From: Pseudomonas orientalis
GTDB taxonomy: Bacteria; Pseudomonadota; Gammaproteobacteria; Pseudomonadales; Pseudomonadaceae
DNA length: 64,000 nt
NCBI RefSeq assembly: GCF_022807995.1
Contig: NZ_CP094351.1
Location: 1-64,000 of the forward strand
Reading direction: 5' to 3'
The stretch's first letter is position 1. The number at the start of each line of letters is the position of its first letter. Positions 13,333 to 23,335 of the stretch are shown piece by piece. The translations under genes and the position numbers were made by a program. The notes beneath the pieces are model-generated. The model saw only the letters and a list, made by a program, of their open reading frames with translations. It did no database searches and had not been told where the DNA came from.

Positions 13333-14282
13333 TGTGCAGCCTCCAGCTTAGCCAACACTTCATCACGCAAATCCGGGGTTGCCATCGGGAAGCCCAGCTT
13401 GGCGCGCGCCAGCAGGTAGGCTTGAGCGACGGAACGCGCCAGGGTGCGTACTCGCAGGATGTATTGCTGGCGTGCGGTTACCGAGATGGCACGGCGCGCG
13501 TCCAGCAGGTTGAAGGTATGGGAGGCCTTCAACACCATTTCATAGCTCGGCAACGGCAACGGCTGATCGAGTTCGATCAGGCGCTTGGCTTCGCTTTCAT
13601 AGAAGTCGAACAGTTCGAACAGCTTGTCGACGTTGGCGTGTTCGAAGTTGTAGGTGGACTGCTCCACTTCGTTCTGGTGGAACACGTCGCCGTAGGTGAC
13701 TTTGCCGAACGGGCCGTCAGCCCACACCAGGTCATAGACCGAGTCCACGCCCTGCAGGTACATGGCCAGGCGCTCCAGGCCGTAGGTGATTTCGCCGGTC
13801 ACCGGGTAGCACTCGATGCCGCCCGCTTGCTGGAAGTAGGTGAATTGCGTCACTTCCATGCCATTGAGCCAGACTTCCCAGCCCAGGCCCCAGGCGCCCA
13901 GGGTTGGCGATTCCCAGTTGTCTTCGACAAAACGGATGTCGTGGACCAGTGGGTCCAGGCCGACATGTTTCAGCGAGCCCAGGTACAGTTCCTGGAAGTT
14001 GTCCGGGTTGGGCTTCAATACCACCTGGAACTGGTAGTAGTGCTGCAGACGGTTCGGGTTTTCGCCGTAGCGGCCGTCAGTCGGGCGACGACTGGGCTGC
14101 ACATAAGCGGCGTTCCAGGTTTCCGGGCCGATGGCCCGCAGGAAGGTAGCGGTGTGGAAAGTGCCGGCGCCTACTTCCATATCGTAGGGCTGAAGTACCA
14201 CACAACCTTGCTCGGCCCAGTATTGCTGGAGGGCGAGGATCAAGTCTTGGAAGGTACGCACGGCTGGCGTAGGCTGGCTCAC
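13329..14282 (-). CDS. glyQ: Glycyl-tRNA synthetase alpha subunit
   Basis: The catalytic alpha subunit of glycyl-tRNA synthetase. Motifs such as [23 protein letters not shown] and [19 protein letters not shown] are characteristic. I place the start at GTG 14282 (protein [13 protein letters not shown]..., 317 residues) because AGGTGA lies 7 bases upstream; a GTG three codons earlier overlaps that ribosome site. Overlaps glyS by 4 bases and is divergent from tag. Confidence 0.97.
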   Translation of the reverse strand: MSQPTPAVRTFQDLILALQQYWAEQGCVVLQPYDMEVGAGTFHTATFLRAIGPETWNAAYVQPSRRPTDGRYGENPNRLQHYYQFQVVLKPNPDNFQELYLGSLKHVGLDPLVHDIRFVEDNWESPTLGAWGLGWEVWLNGMEVTQFTYFQQAGGIECYPVTGEITYGLERLAMYLQGVDSVYDLVWADGPFGKVTYGDVFHQNEVEQSTYNFEHANVDKLFELFDFYESEAKRLIELDQPLPLPSYEMVLKASHTFNLLDARRAISVTARQQYILRVRTLARSVAQAYLLARAKLGFPMATPDLRDEVLAKLEAAQ

Positions 14283-14363
14283 GAAATTCACCTGTTACTT
14301 GGGCTGCGATTTAAAGAGCGGGAGTATACCCGATTCGGCCCTGCCACCACTCCCTGGAGCCTT

Positions 14364-14921
14364 ATGCCACGCTGCTTTTGGTGTTCTGAAGATCCGCTGT
14401 ACATGGCTTATCACGATCAAGAGTGGGGAACGCCGCTGCGCGATGCGCAGGGTTTGTTCGAGTTGCTTTTGCTCGAAGGGTTCCAGGCGGGCTTGTCCTG
14501 GATCACCGTTTTACGCAAACGCGAGCATTACCGGAAGGTGCTGTTCGGCTTTGATGCGCAGCGCCTGGCCAGGCTGACCGACGCTGAAATCGAAACGCTG
14601 ATGCAGGACCCGGGCATCGTGCGCAATCGCCTCAAGCTCAATGCCACACGCCGCAACGCCGCCGCCTGGCTGGCGCTGAAAGACCCGGTGGGGTTGCTCT
14701 GGTCGTTTGTCGGCGGCAAGCCCAAGGTCAATCATTTCAAGGATCGCAGCGACGTCCCGGCGATTACGCCCGAAGCCGAAGCCATGAGCCGCGCCTTGAA
14801 GAAAGCCGGCTTCACCTTTGTCGGGCCGACCATCTGCTACGCGTTCATGCAGGCCTCGGGCATGGTCATGGACCACACCCAGGACTGCGACCGTTACGCG
14901 GACCTGGTCAACGCCGGTTAG
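14364..14921 (+). CDS. tag: DNA-3-methyladenine glycosylase I
   Basis: Excises 3-methyladenine from alkylated DNA in base excision repair. The 185-residue protein begins MPRCFWCSEDPLYMAYHDQEWG with the zinc-ligand Cys/His region, and has FEGFQAGLSWITVL and SFVGG segments typical of Tag. The start is the ATG at 14364 (CCTGGAGCCTT upstream); the frame is open far upstream only because it is antisense to glyQ. It is divergent from glyQ and followed 40 bp later by a lipid A acyltransferase gene. Confidence 0.96.
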   Translation: MPRCFWCSEDPLYMAYHDQEWGTPLRDAQGLFELLLLEGFQAGLSWITVLRKREHYRKVLFGFDAQRLARLTDAEIETLMQDPGIVRNRLKLNATRRNAAAWLALKDPVGLLWSFVGGKPKVNHFKDRSDVPAITPEAEAMSRALKKAGFTFVGPTICYAFMQASGMVMDHTQDCDRYADLVNAG

Positions 14922-14961
14922 AATGCGCGCTTTGCGTACCACACACGATCAGGAGTGACCT

Positions 14962-15849
14962 GTGGAAAAGTTTAAAGGCGCCTTGCTGGTAGGCGCTCTT
15001 CGGTTGTTTGCCCTGCTGCCCTGGCGCGCCGTACAAGCCGTCGGCACGGGCATCGGCTGGATCATGTGGAAAACCCCCAACCGCTCCCGCGACACGGTGC
15101 GGATCAACCTGTCCAAGTGTTTCCCGGACATGGACCCGGTCGAACGCGAGCGCCTGGTGGGCCGCAGCCTGATGGACATCGGCAAGTCACTGACCGAAAG
15201 CGCCTGCGCCTGGATCTGGCCGGCCCAGCGTTCCATCGACCTGGTGCGCGAAGTCGAGGGTCTGGAGGTGCTGCACGAAGCCCTGGCCTCGGGTAAAGGG
15301 GTGGTGGGCATCACCAGCCACCTGGGCAACTGGGAAGTGCTGAATCACTTTTATTGCAGCCAGTGCAAACCGATCATTTTCTATCGCCCGCCCAAGCTCA
15401 AGGCTGTTGATGACTTGTTGCGCAAGCAACGCGTGCAACTGGGTAACCGCGTGGCCGCTTCCACCAAGGAAGGCATTCTCAGCGTGATCAAGGAAGTGCG
15501 CAAAGGCGGCCAGGTGGGTATCCCGGCTGACCCAGAGCCGGCTGAATCCGCCGGCATTTTCGTGCCGTTCTTCGCCACCCAGGCGCTGACCAGCAAGTTC
15601 GTGCCGAACATGCTCGCGGGTCACAAGGCGGTGGGCGTGTTCCTGCACGCGCTGCGCCTGCCGGACGGCTCGGGCTACAAGGTGATCCTGGAAGCGGCCC
15701 CGGAAGACATGTACAGCACTGACACCGCCACGTCCTGCGCAGCGATGAGCAAGGTGGTGGAGCGGTATGTCGGCGCCTACCCGAGCCAGTACATGTGGAG
15801 CATGAAACGCTTCAAGAAACGGCCGCCGGGTGAAGCGCGGTGGTACTGA
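14962..15849 (+). CDS. Lysophospholipid/lipid A acyltransferase (LpxL/HtrB family)
   Basis: A late acyltransferase that adds secondary acyl chains to lipid A at the inner membrane. The 295 residues contain an N-terminal hydrophobic anchor (LLVGALRLFALLPWRAVQ), the catalytic H-x4-E motif in TSHLGNWEV, and the family C-terminus YPSQYMWSMKRFKKRPPGE. The start is GTG 14962, following AGGAGTGACCT. Gene order tag then this gene matches P. aeruginosa PA0010-PA0011. Exact acyl chain and position cannot be assigned. Confidence 0.92.
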   Translation: MEKFKGALLVGALRLFALLPWRAVQAVGTGIGWIMWKTPNRSRDTVRINLSKCFPDMDPVERERLVGRSLMDIGKSLTESACAWIWPAQRSIDLVREVEGLEVLHEALASGKGVVGITSHLGNWEVLNHFYCSQCKPIIFYRPPKLKAVDDLLRKQRVQLGNRVAASTKEGILSVIKEVRKGGQVGIPADPEPAESAGIFVPFFATQALTSKFVPNMLAGHKAVGVFLHALRLPDGSGYKVILEAAPEDMYSTDTATSCAAMSKVVERYVGAYPSQYMWSMKRFKKRPPGEARWY

Positions 15850-15871
15850 CTCAAGATCACCACAGAAACCA

Positions 15872-15962
15872 ATGTGGGAGGGGGCTTGCCCCCGATAGCG
15901 GTTGTTCAGTCACAGATGCATTGGCTGACACACTGCTATCGGGGGCAAGCCCCCTCCCACAT
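15872..15962. repeat. REPIN (group GTGGGAGGGGGCTTGCCCCC), copy A
   Basis: Two inverted REP palindromes, ATGTGGGAGGGGGCTTGCC... and the mirrored ...GGGGGCAAGCCCCCTCCCACAT, about 40 bp apart. It lies between convergent genes. REPINs of this type are mobilised by RAYT transposases in fluorescent pseudomonads; no RAYT gene is in this window. Confidence 0.95.
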
Positions 15963-15973
15963 TTGGATTCCGC

Positions 15974-16285
15974 TCAGGCCAGGCGGTCGAGTTTCTTCAG
16001 GAATACCGTCATTTCTTTTTCGGCCTGTTTGTCCCCATGGGCCTGGGCCGCTTCGATGCCCTTCTCCCACGCCTGGCGAGCGGCCACGCTATCCCCCAGC
16101 CCTTGCTGCGCCTTGCCCAGCAACTTCCACGCCGCCGAATATTTCGGATCGAACTCGACGCAGCGCTGCAAATGCTCTGCCGCCTTGGCGTTGTCCTTCA
16201 GATCCAGATAACCCTTGCCCAAGCCAAACCGCAGCAGCGAATTATCCACACCCTTGGCGAGCATTTTCTCCAGGGATTCGAGCAT
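15974..16285 (-). CDS. Small TPR-repeat protein
   Basis: A 103-residue, probably cytoplasmic protein made of about two and a half tetratricopeptide units (LRFGLGKGYLDLKDNAKAAE, then WKLLGKAQQGLGDSVAARQA). The start is the ATG at 16285, with GGAG 8 bases upstream; a GTG nine bases earlier is less well placed. It sits 18 bp downstream of trkA on the same strand, as in P. aeruginosa (PA0015-PA0016). TPRs mediate protein contacts; the partner is unknown. Confidence 0.85.
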   Translation of the reverse strand: MLESLEKMLAKGVDNSLLRFGLGKGYLDLKDNAKAAEHLQRCVEFDPKYSAAWKLLGKAQQGLGDSVAARQAWEKGIEAAQAHGDKQAEKEMTVFLKKLDRLA

Positions 16286-16303
16286 GTCGGTCACTCCGTT
16301 TGA

Positions 16304-17677
16304 TCAGAAAAAGCTCAAGCCCACGTGGAACAGCTTCTCCACATCGCGGATATGTTTCTTGTCCACCAGGAACAGGATCACATGGTCACCGGTGGCGATC
16401 ACCGTGTCGTCGTGGGCAATGATCACTTCTTCATCGCGAATGATTGCGCCAATGGTGGTGCCCGGTGGCAAGCCGATATCGCGGATGGCTCTGCCGATGA
16501 CTTTGCTCGACTTGGAGTCGCCATGGGCGATCGCCTCAATGGCCTCCGCCGCGCCACGGCGCAGGGAGTGCACGCTGACGATGTCGCCACGGCGCACGTG
16601 AGCGAGCAAGGTGCCGATGGTCGCCAATTGCGGACTGATGGCGATGTCGATATCGCCGCCCTGAATCAGATCGACGTAGGCCGGGTTGTTGATGATGGTC
16701 ATCACCTTCTTCGCCCCCAGCCGCTTGGCCAGCAGCGAGGACATGATGTTGGCCTCGTCGTCGTTGGTCAACGCCAGGAAGATATCGGCATCGGCGATGT
16801 TTTCTTCCATCAGCAGATCGCGGTCCGAGGCGCTGCCTTGCAGCACCACGGTGCTGTCGAGGGTGTCGGACAAATGCCGGCAGCGCGCAGGGCTCATCTC
16901 GATGATCTTCACCTGGTAGCGACTTTCGATGGCCTCCGCCAAGCGCTCACCGATCTGCCCGCCGCCGGCGATGACGATGCGTTTATAGGTCTCGTCGAGC
17001 CGGCGCATTTCGCTCATTACCGCACGAATATTCGCCTTGGCCGCGATGAAAAACACCTCGTCATCTGCTTCGATCACCGTGTCGCCCTGGGGCAGGATCG
17101 GCCGGTCACGCCGGAAAATCGCGGCGACGCGGGTTTCCACATTCGGCATGTGTTCGCGCAATTGACGCAGTTGCTGTCCCACCAGCGGCCCGCCGTAGTA
17201 AGCCTTCACCGCGACCAGTTGCGCCTTGCCCCCGGCGAAGTCGATCACCTGTAAGGCACCCGGAATTTCGATCAGGCGCTTGATGTAGTGCGTGACCACC
17301 TGTTCCGGACTGATCAGCACATCCACCGGAATGGCATCGTTGTCGAACAGGCCCGCGCGGGTCAGGTAGGCGGCTTCGCGCACACGGGCGATCTTGGTCG
17401 GGGTGTGGAACAGCGTGTGGGCGACCTGGCAGGCGACCATGTTGGTCTCGTCGCTGTTGGTGACCGCGACGAGCATGTCGGCATCGTCGGCGCCGGCTTG
17501 ACGCAGCACGGTCGGGAACGACGCACGCCCTTGCACCGTGCGGATGTCCAGGCGGTCGCCCAGATTGCGCAGGCGCTCGGCATCGGTGTCGACCACGGTG
17601 ATGTCGTTGGCTTCGCTGGCCAGGTGTTCAGCCAACGTGCCACCGACCTGCCCTGCCCCGAGGATGATGATTTTCAT
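16304..17677 (-). CDS. trkA: Trk potassium uptake system peripheral protein TrkA
   Basis: A cytoplasmic NAD(H)-binding gating subunit of the TrkH/TrkG potassium channel. The 457 residues contain two RCK_N Rossmann domains ([17 protein letters not shown] at the N-terminus, [17 protein letters not shown] near 234), each followed by an RCK_C domain. It lies 22 bp after rsmB on the same strand. The channel subunit is not in the window, as is usual. Confidence 0.97.
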   Translation of the reverse strand: MKIIILGAGQVGGTLAEHLASEANDITVVDTDAERLRNLGDRLDIRTVQGRASFPTVLRQAGADDADMLVAVTNSDETNMVACQVAHTLFHTPTKIARVREAAYLTRAGLFDNDAIPVDVLISPEQVVTHYIKRLIEIPGALQVIDFAGGKAQLVAVKAYYGGPLVGQQLRQLREHMPNVETRVAAIFRRDRPILPQGDTVIEADDEVFFIAAKANIRAVMSEMRRLDETYKRIVIAGGGQIGERLAEAIESRYQVKIIEMSPARCRHLSDTLDSTVVLQGSASDRDLLMEENIADADIFLALTNDDEANIMSSLLAKRLGAKKVMTIINNPAYVDLIQGGDIDIAISPQLATIGTLLAHVRRGDIVSVHSLRRGAAEAIEAIAHGDSKSSKVIGRAIRDIGLPPGTTIGAIIRDEEVIIAHDDTVIATGDHVILFLVDKKHIRDVEKLFHVGLSFF

Positions 17678-17699
17678 CCGGTCACTCCCTTAAAACCAT

Positions 17700-19010
17700 T
17701 CAGCCGCGCGCGGCGGCGATCTTGATCAGTTTGGCGTAGTAGAAGCCATCATGCCCACCTTCCTGCGCGAGCAATTGGCGACCGTGCGGTTGCTTGATGC
17801 CGGCCGTGGTCGCGAGGTCCAGTTCCCGTGCGCCGCTGGTGCGGGCGAGGAAGGCTTGGATGACCTCGGTATTCTCGGTGGGCAAGGTGGAACAGGTGGC
17901 ATAAAGCAGAATGCCGCCGACTTCCAGGGTGGGCCACAGTGCGTCGAGCAGTTCGCCCTGCAACACGGCCAGAGCGGCGATGTCGTCAGGTTGGCGGGTC
18001 AGCTTGATATCCGGGTGGCGGCGGATCACGCCGGTGGCCGAACAGGGCGCATCCAGCAGGATGCGCTGGAACGGTTTGCCGTCCCACCAAGTGGCGGTGT
18101 CACGTCCGTCGGCGGCGATCAGCTCGGCGCTCAAACCCAGGCGTGCGAGGTTTTCCCGTACGCGCGCCAGGCGTTTGGCTTCCAGGTCGACCGCTACCAC
18201 ACCGCCCAGGTCCTTTTCGACTTCCAGAATGTGGCAAGTTTTACCGCCCGGCGCGCAGCAGGCGTCCAAGACGCGTTGGCCGGGTGCCAGGTCGAGCAGG
18301 TCGGCGGCCAGTTGTGCGGCCTCGTCCTGCACGCTGATCCAACCGTCGGCAAAGCCCGGCAGGCTGCGCACGTCGGTGGCGACTTCGAGCACGATCCCGT
18401 CGATGCTGTACACGCACGGCGCGGCGTTGATGCCGGCCTCGGTGAGCAGTTGCAGGTAGGCGTCGCGGCTGTGATGGCGACGGTTGACGCGCAGGATCAT
18501 CGGCGGATGGGCATTGTTCGCCGCGCAAATGGCTTCCCATTGCTGCGGCCAGAACGCCTTCAGGGATTTTTGCAGCCAGCGCGGATGCGCGGTGCGCACC
18601 ACCGGGTCATGTTCCAGCTCGGCCAGCAGCTCTTCGCTTTCGCGCTGGGCGCGGCGCAGCACGGCATTGAGCAGGGCCTTGGCCCAGGGTTTTTTCAGTT
18701 TGTCGGCGCAGCCCACCGTTTCACCAATGGCGGCGTGGGCCGGTACGCGGGTATAGAGCAGTTGGTAGAGACCGACCAGCAGCAGCGCTTCAACATCGGC
18801 ATCGGCCGCCTTGAACGGCTTTTGCAGCAACTTGGTTGCCAGTGCCGACAAGCGTGGCTGCCAACGCGCAGTGCCAAAGGCCAGGTCCTGGGTGAAGCCC
18901 CTATCACGGTCTTCAACCTTATCCATCTGCGTGGGCAGCGAACTGTTCAGCGATGCTTTGCCGTTGAGCACGGCGGCGAGGGCCTTGGCGGCGGCCAGAC
19001 GCGGGTTCAT
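17700..19010 (-). CDS. rsmB: 16S rRNA (cytosine967-C5)-methyltransferase
   Basis: Methylates C967 of 16S rRNA. The 436 residues comprise an N-terminal NusB-like RNA-binding domain (1-140) and a C-terminal SAM-dependent fold with [15 protein letters not shown] (SAM site), [16 protein letters not shown] (motif IV Cys) and [11 protein letters not shown] (catalytic Cys). The start ATG overlaps the fmt stop by 4 bases, so fmt-rsmB-trkA-TPR form one minus-strand operon. Confidence 0.97.
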   Translation of the reverse strand: MNPRLAAAKALAAVLNGKASLNSSLPTQMDKVEDRDRGFTQDLAFGTARWQPRLSALATKLLQKPFKAADADVEALLLVGLYQLLYTRVPAHAAIGETVGCADKLKKPWAKALLNAVLRRAQRESEELLAELEHDPVVRTAHPRWLQKSLKAFWPQQWEAICAANNAHPPMILRVNRRHHSRDAYLQLLTEAGINAAPCVYSIDGIVLEVATDVRSLPGFADGWISVQDEAAQLAADLLDLAPGQRVLDACCAPGGKTCHILEVEKDLGGVVAVDLEAKRLARVRENLARLGLSAELIAADGRDTATWWDGKPFQRILLDAPCSATGVIRRHPDIKLTRQPDDIAALAVLQGELLDALWPTLEVGGILLYATCSTLPTENTEVIQAFLARTSGARELDLATTAGIKQPHGRQLLAQEGGHDGFYYAKLIKIAAARG

Positions 19011-19960
19011 TGGGCGACCACGCCGAGAACGGTGCCCAGGGCAAACTTCTCACGACGGCTGTTGAACAGATCGCTGAAATTCAGCGCCTTGCCACCGGGT
19101 AATTGCAGACGGGTCAGGCACAGCGCTTGTTCGCCGCACGCCACCAACAGACCGTCTTTGCTGGCGCCGATGATTTCACCCGGAGCGCCTGTGCCCTCGG
19201 CCAGGGTCGCGGCCAATACTTTCAAGGCTTCGCCGTTGAGCGTGCTGTGGCAGACAGGCCATGGGTTGAACGCACGCACCAGACGCTCAAGCTCCACGGC
19301 CGGGCGACTCCAGTCAATGCGCGCTTCGTCTTTGTTCAGTTTGTGGGCGTAGGTGGCCAGGCTGTCGTCCTGCACCTCGCCTTCCAGGGTGCCGGCAGCA
19401 AGACCGGCGATGGCCTGGATGACGGCCGGCGGGCCCATTTCAGCCAGGCGATCGTGCAGGCTGCCGCCGGTGTCTTGGGCAGTGATCGGCGTGGTGACTT
19501 TGAGCAGCATGGGGCCGGTGTCCAGCCCTGCTTCCATGCGCATCACCGTCACACCGCTTTCGCTGTCGCCCGCTTCCACGGCGCGCTGGATTGGCGCCGC
19601 TCCGCGCCAGCGTGGTAGCAACGAAGCGTGGCTGTTGATGCAGCCCAAACGTGGGATATCGAGTACAGCCTGGGGCAGGATCAAGCCGTAGGCGACGACC
19701 ACCAGCAGGTCCGGCTTGAGCGCGGCCAGTTCCGCCTGGGCGTCGGCGTTGCGCAGGGTCGGCGGTTGCAGCACGGCAATGTTGTGCTCCAGCGCCAGTT
19801 GCTTGACCGGGCTGGGCATCAGTTTTTGCCCGCGCCCGGCCGGGCGATCCGGCTGGGTGTACACCGCGACGATTTCATAAGGGCTGGCAAGCAGCGCCTT
19901 GAGGTGTTCGGCGGCAAATTCGGGTGTACCGGCAAAAACAATGCGCAGTGGCTCGGTCAT
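19007..19960 (-). CDS. fmt: Methionyl-tRNA formyltransferase
   Basis: Formylates initiator Met-tRNA using 10-formyl-THF. The 317 residues include the N-terminal start [15 protein letters not shown], the active-site region [18 protein letters not shown] with catalytic Asn/His, and the C-terminal OB-like domain. It overlaps rsmB. The usual partner def lies upstream, but a terminator-like hairpin sits between them. Confidence 0.98.
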   Translation of the reverse strand: MTEPLRIVFAGTPEFAAEHLKALLASPYEIVAVYTQPDRPAGRGQKLMPSPVKQLALEHNIAVLQPPTLRNADAQAELAALKPDLLVVVAYGLILPQAVLDIPRLGCINSHASLLPRWRGAAPIQRAVEAGDSESGVTVMRMEAGLDTGPMLLKVTTPITAQDTGGSLHDRLAEMGPPAVIQAIAGLAAGTLEGEVQDDSLATYAHKLNKDEARIDWSRPAVELERLVRAFNPWPVCHSTLNGEALKVLAATLAEGTGAPGEIIGASKDGLLVACGEQALCLTRLQLPGGKALNFSDLFNSRREKFALGTVLGVVAQ

Positions 19961-19986
19961 CGGAGTTCTCGGTTAAAAGCAGTCAC

Positions 19987-20017
19987 AAAAGAAAAAGGCT
20001 TGCCGCAGCAAGCCTTT
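19987..20017 (-). terminator. Terminator/attenuator hairpin between def and fmt
   Basis: Read on the minus strand: AAAGGCTTGC, loop TGCG, GCAAGCCTTT, then a T-rich tail TTTTTCTTTT. This is a 10-bp perfect stem placed 13 bp after the def stop and 27 bp before the fmt start. Confidence 0.8.
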
Positions 20018-20029
20018 GGAAGGAGGGCA

Positions 20030-20536
20030 TCAAGCTTGCTGGCGATGCTTTTTTTCCAGCTTCTTCTTGATCCGGTCACGTTTGAGCGTGGACAGGTAAT
20101 CGACAAACAGCTTGCCGTTGAGGTGGTCGCACTCGTGCTGGATGCACACCGCCAACAGGCCTTCGGCAATCAGCTCGAACGGCTTGCCGTCGCGGTCCAG
20201 GGCCTTGATTTTCACACGCAATGGGCGTTCGACGTTCTCGTAGAACTCCGGCACCGACAGGCAACCTTCCTGGTATTCGCCCATCTCGTCGGTCAGCGGT
20301 TCGAACTCGGGGTTGATGTAAACCCGGGGTTCGCTGCGATCTTCGGACAGGTCCATCACCACGACGCGCAGATGCACGTTGACCTGGGTCGCGGCGAGGC
20401 CGATGCCCGGGGCTTCATACATTGTTTCAAACATGTCATCGACCAACTGACGAACCTTGTCGTCCACTACGGCCACCGGCTTGGCGATCGTGCGCAGGCG
20501 CGAGTCGGGAAATTCGAGGATGTTCAAAATAGCCAT
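20030..20536 (-). CDS. def: Peptide deformylase
   Basis: A Fe2+-dependent hydrolase that removes the N-formyl group from nascent proteins. Its 168 residues have all three motifs: GIGLAATQ (44-51), EGCLS (90-94) and HECDH (134-138), with the metal ligands Cys91, His134 and His138. It is divergent from tsaP and upstream of fmt, with a hairpin between. Confidence 0.98.
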   Translation of the reverse strand: MAILNILEFPDSRLRTIAKPVAVVDDKVRQLVDDMFETMYEAPGIGLAATQVNVHLRVVVMDLSEDRSEPRVYINPEFEPLTDEMGEYQEGCLSVPEFYENVERPLRVKIKALDRDGKPFELIAEGLLAVCIQHECDHLNGKLFVDYLSTLKRDRIKKKLEKKHRQQA

Positions 20537-20671
20537 AAGCGTAATTGCTGCACATGTGAGGTAGAGGCAAATCGGCGGTGGGATGGACCCAGGCAGCCGG
20601 TGTGAAACGTTCGAAAGCCGCGAAGGCTATGGCGTTTCACGCGAACGCACATAATAAAGGAGATTGACCCC

Positions 20672-21448
20672 ATGAGGAAATCGCTACTCGTCTTGCTGCT
20701 ATGGGCCCCGCTGGCCATGGCGCTGATTCCACAGCCCGGCCAGCGCCTGGACCCTGTCACGCAAAAGGCTATACAGGGCTTTTTACTGCATAACCGCCTG
20801 CTCGATTCGCCCCAGGACCTGGACAACGCGCCTTATATTGTCGCCGCCGAGGGAGGGCGCGTGCTGGGCGCCAATGCAGAGCGCATCTACGCCAGGGGCA
20901 GGCTGGACCCGGCTCAGACGAGCTACGGAATCTTCCGCCAGGGCAAGGTCTACACCGATCCCGACACCCACGAACTGCTTGGGATTAACGCCAGCCACAT
21001 CGGTACCGCGCGTTTTTTGCTGACCGATGACCTCACCACCCTCGCCGTGCAGCGGGTTACCCAGGAAGTGCGCCCAGGCGATCGTTTGCTCCGCACCGAA
21101 CCTGGCGTGGACCTGGCCAATCTGCAAACGCCTGCATCCGCTCCCTTTGTTGAAGGTCACATCATCGACATCCCCAAGGGCGTCACGCAGATCGGCATCC
21201 TGGATGCGGTAACGTTGAACAAGGGGCGCCGGGATGGCGTGGTCGAAGGCCAATTGCTCACCGTGATCAGGCCCGGCGCCTCGCTGCGCGATGTACTCAC
21301 CGGCGCCCCGACGCGACTCCCGGATGTGCGCGCCGGGACCCTGCTGGTGTTTCGCACCTATGAAAAACTCAGCTATGCCCTGGTTCTAAGCGCATCGCGA
21401 CCGTTGGCGGTCATGGATCGTTTCGAGACTGACGACCCCATGCAATAA
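20672..21448 (+). CDS. tsaP: TsaP-like protein lacking the LysM domain
   Basis: In position and sequence this is the homologue of P. aeruginosa PA0020, a secretin-associated protein (TsaP) that anchors the type IV pilus secretin to peptidoglycan. The usual protein is roughly 340 residues: signal peptide, LysM peptidoglycan-binding domain, then a conserved C-terminal domain. Here it is 258 residues: the signal peptide (MRKSLLVLLLWAPLAMA) runs after about 20 residues into the linker before the C-terminal domain (AIQGFLLHNRLLDS...), which is intact through DAVTLNKGRRDG and FRTYEKLSYALVL. No LysM coding sequence is seen in any frame of the 135-bp upstream gap. Start at ATG 20672 with AAAGGAGATTGACCCC upstream. 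Confidence 0.8.
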   Translation: MRKSLLVLLLWAPLAMALIPQPGQRLDPVTQKAIQGFLLHNRLLDSPQDLDNAPYIVAAEGGRVLGANAERIYARGRLDPAQTSYGIFRQGKVYTDPDTHELLGINASHIGTARFLLTDDLTTLAVQRVTQEVRPGDRLLRTEPGVDLANLQTPASAPFVEGHIIDIPKGVTQIGILDAVTLNKGRRDGVVEGQLLTVIRPGASLRDVLTGAPTRLPDVRAGTLLVFRTYEKLSYALVLSASRPLAVMDRFETDDPMQ

Positions 21449-21511
21449 ATAGCCTGCTAAATAAGTTACCAACAGAGTTATCCACAGCTTGTTCCGATCA
21501 AGGATGATCAG

Positions 21512-22615
21512 ATGTTCCCGATAAACAGCAATGATATTTCCCCCGCTGAGCTGGAGGCCCGGCTACGCTTGCACAGGCTGCCGGAACTGGGTCCCAGGCG
21601 TTTCCACCGGTTGATCGAGGCGTTCGGCTCCGCATCGAAAGCCATCAGCGCACCCGCCAGTGCCTGGCGCGCGCTCGGGTTGCCGGCCGTCAGTGCCGAT
21701 GCCCGGCGCAGTGCGGATATTCGCGATGGGGCCAGTGCGGCATTGGCCTGGCTGGCCCGCCCGGGCCAGCATTTACTGATGTGGGACCAGCCCGATTACC
21801 CTGCGCTGCTCGGCCAGATTGAGGGCGCTCCGCCGCTGTTATTCGTTGCCGGCGACCCATCGCTGCTGGAAAAACCGCAGTTGGCCGTGGTGGGCAGTCG
21901 TCGTGCTTCCCGACCCGGCATGGACACCGCCGCCGCCTTTTCCCGCAGCCTGGCAAGCGCCGGCTTTGTCATCACCAGCGGCCTTGCCTTGGGTATCGAT
22001 GGCGCGGCCCATCAGGCGGCATTGGACGTGGGCGGTCGTACCATCGGTGTACTCGGCACCGGTCTGGAAAAACTTTATCCACAGCGCCACAAGCACCTCG
22101 CCGCCACCATGATTGCCCAAGGCAGCGCCGTGGTTTCCGAGTTTCCACTGGACGCGCCACCCCAGGCCGGTAACTTTCCACGGCGCAATCGTATTATCAG
22201 CGGTTTGTCCCTGGGGGTTCTGGTGGTGGAAGCCAGCATCGCCAGCGGTTCGCTGATTACCGCACGGCTGGCGGCGGAACAAGGACGAGAGGTGTATGCC
22301 ATTCCGGGCTCCATCCATCACCCTGCAGCCAGGGGCTGTCACCAGTTGATCCGCGATGGCGCGGTGCTGGTGGAAACCATCGAGCACATTCTTGAAGGCT
22401 TGCGCGGTTGGCAGGCGTTGTCACGCCCGGCGCCGGTGCCGGTTGTGCATCCGCTGGTCGCCCTGTTGCATGCAGCGCCGCATACCAGCGAAGCCCTGGC
22501 GCTTGCCAGTGGACAGCCGTTGTCCCAAGTACTGGCGAGCCTCACCGACCTTGAACTCGAGGGCCAGGTGATCTGTGAAAGTGGGCGCTGGCTTGCGCGC
22601 GGCGAGCGGTTGTAG
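21512..22615 (+). CDS. dprA: DNA processing protein DprA (Smf)
   Basis: Binds incoming single-stranded DNA and loads RecA during natural transformation. The 367 residues contain a SAM-like N-terminal helical region, the Rossmann-like core with AVVGSRRASRPGMDTA, GLALGIDGAAHQAAL and EFPLDAPPQAGNFPRRNRIISGLS, and a C-terminal winged helix. It shares its 64-bp upstream gap with a consensus DnaA-box 9-mer (21478-21486). Gene order tsaP-dprA-tsaC is conserved in Pseudomonas. Confidence 0.96.
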   Translation: MFPINSNDISPAELEARLRLHRLPELGPRRFHRLIEAFGSASKAISAPASAWRALGLPAVSADARRSADIRDGASAALAWLARPGQHLLMWDQPDYPALLGQIEGAPPLLFVAGDPSLLEKPQLAVVGSRRASRPGMDTAAAFSRSLASAGFVITSGLALGIDGAAHQAALDVGGRTIGVLGTGLEKLYPQRHKHLAATMIAQGSAVVSEFPLDAPPQAGNFPRRNRIISGLSLGVLVVEASIASGSLITARLAAEQGREVYAIPGSIHHPAARGCHQLIRDGAVLVETIEHILEGLRGWQALSRPAPVPVVHPLVALLHAAPHTSEALALASGQPLSQVLASLTDLELEGQVICESGRWLARGERL

Positions 22616-22673
22616 CTGGGTTTTGTAACGAAGATCGGTAAACTGCCCAGAGCTTTAGTTCGGAGAGTAAACA

Positions 22674-23231
22674 ATGGTCAACAGGTGGCGTGTGCTGGAA
22701 GCCGCGCGAGAAATTCGCGCAGGTGCGGTGATTGCCTATCCGACCGAAGCGGTCTGGGGGCTGGGCTGCGACCCGTGGAATGAAGAAGCGGTGGACCGTC
22801 TGCTGGCGATCAAAAATCGCTCCGTGGATAAGGGCCTGATCCTGGTGGCCGATAATATTCGCCAGTTCGACTTCCTGTTCGAAGACTTTCCCGACACCTG
22901 GATCGAGCGCATGGCCAGCACCTGGCCTGGACCGAATACCTGGCTGGTGCCCCATCAGGACTTGCTGCCGGAATGGGTCACGGGTGTGCATGACACCGTG
23001 GCGCTGCGGGTCAGTGATCATCCGCTGGTACGGGATTTGTGCGCCCAGGTCGGGCCGCTGATTTCCACGTCGGCCAACCCTCAGGGCCGCCCGGCCGCGC
23101 GTACGCGGATTCGGGTGGAGCAGTATTTCCGGGGGCAGGTGGACCTTGTGCTGGGCGGCGCCCTGGGTGGGCGCAAGAATCCGAGCCTGATTCGTGACCT
23201 GGCGACGGGGGATGTGGTGCGGCCGTCCTGA
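22674..23231 (+). CDS. tsaC: L-threonylcarbamoyladenylate synthase (YrdC/TsaC)
   Basis: Makes threonylcarbamoyl-AMP for the t6A37 modification of ANN-decoding tRNAs. The 185 residues contain the YrdC fold: [20 protein letters not shown] (nucleotide site), the [12 protein letters not shown] loop, and [14 protein letters not shown]. The start ATG is preceded by CGGAGAGTAAACA. It follows dprA by 58 bp. Confidence 0.96.
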   Translation: MVNRWRVLEAAREIRAGAVIAYPTEAVWGLGCDPWNEEAVDRLLAIKNRSVDKGLILVADNIRQFDFLFEDFPDTWIERMASTWPGPNTWLVPHQDLLPEWVTGVHDTVALRVSDHPLVRDLCAQVGPLISTSANPQGRPAARTRIRVEQYFRGQVDLVLGGALGGRKNPSLIRDLATGDVVRPS

Positions 23232-23243
23232 GACCGAGTCGCG

Positions 23244-23330
23244 TCTATCGGGGGCAAGCCCCCTCCCACATTTGACCGAGTTGTCATGACGGACACCGAT
23301 CAAGGGTGGGAGGGGGCTTGCCCCCGATGG
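23244..23330. repeat. REPIN, copy B (reversed arrangement)
   Basis: CTATCGGGGGCAAGCCCCCTCCCACAT followed about 30 bp later by GTGGGAGGGGGCTTGCCCCCGATGG. Here the CCCAC/GTGGG ends face inward, opposite to most copies. It fills the gap between convergent tsaC and qor. Confidence 0.93.
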
Positions 23331-23335
23331 CTTTC

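Noticed and set aside
11779..13419. 546-codon plus-strand frame over glyS
   Set aside because: Antisense shadow of glyS; no homology or start signal.
16317..16332. Partial parS-like sequence CCCACGTGGAACA at the 3' end of trkA
   Set aside because: The left half has four mismatches to the consensus and the sequence is explained by trkA codons.
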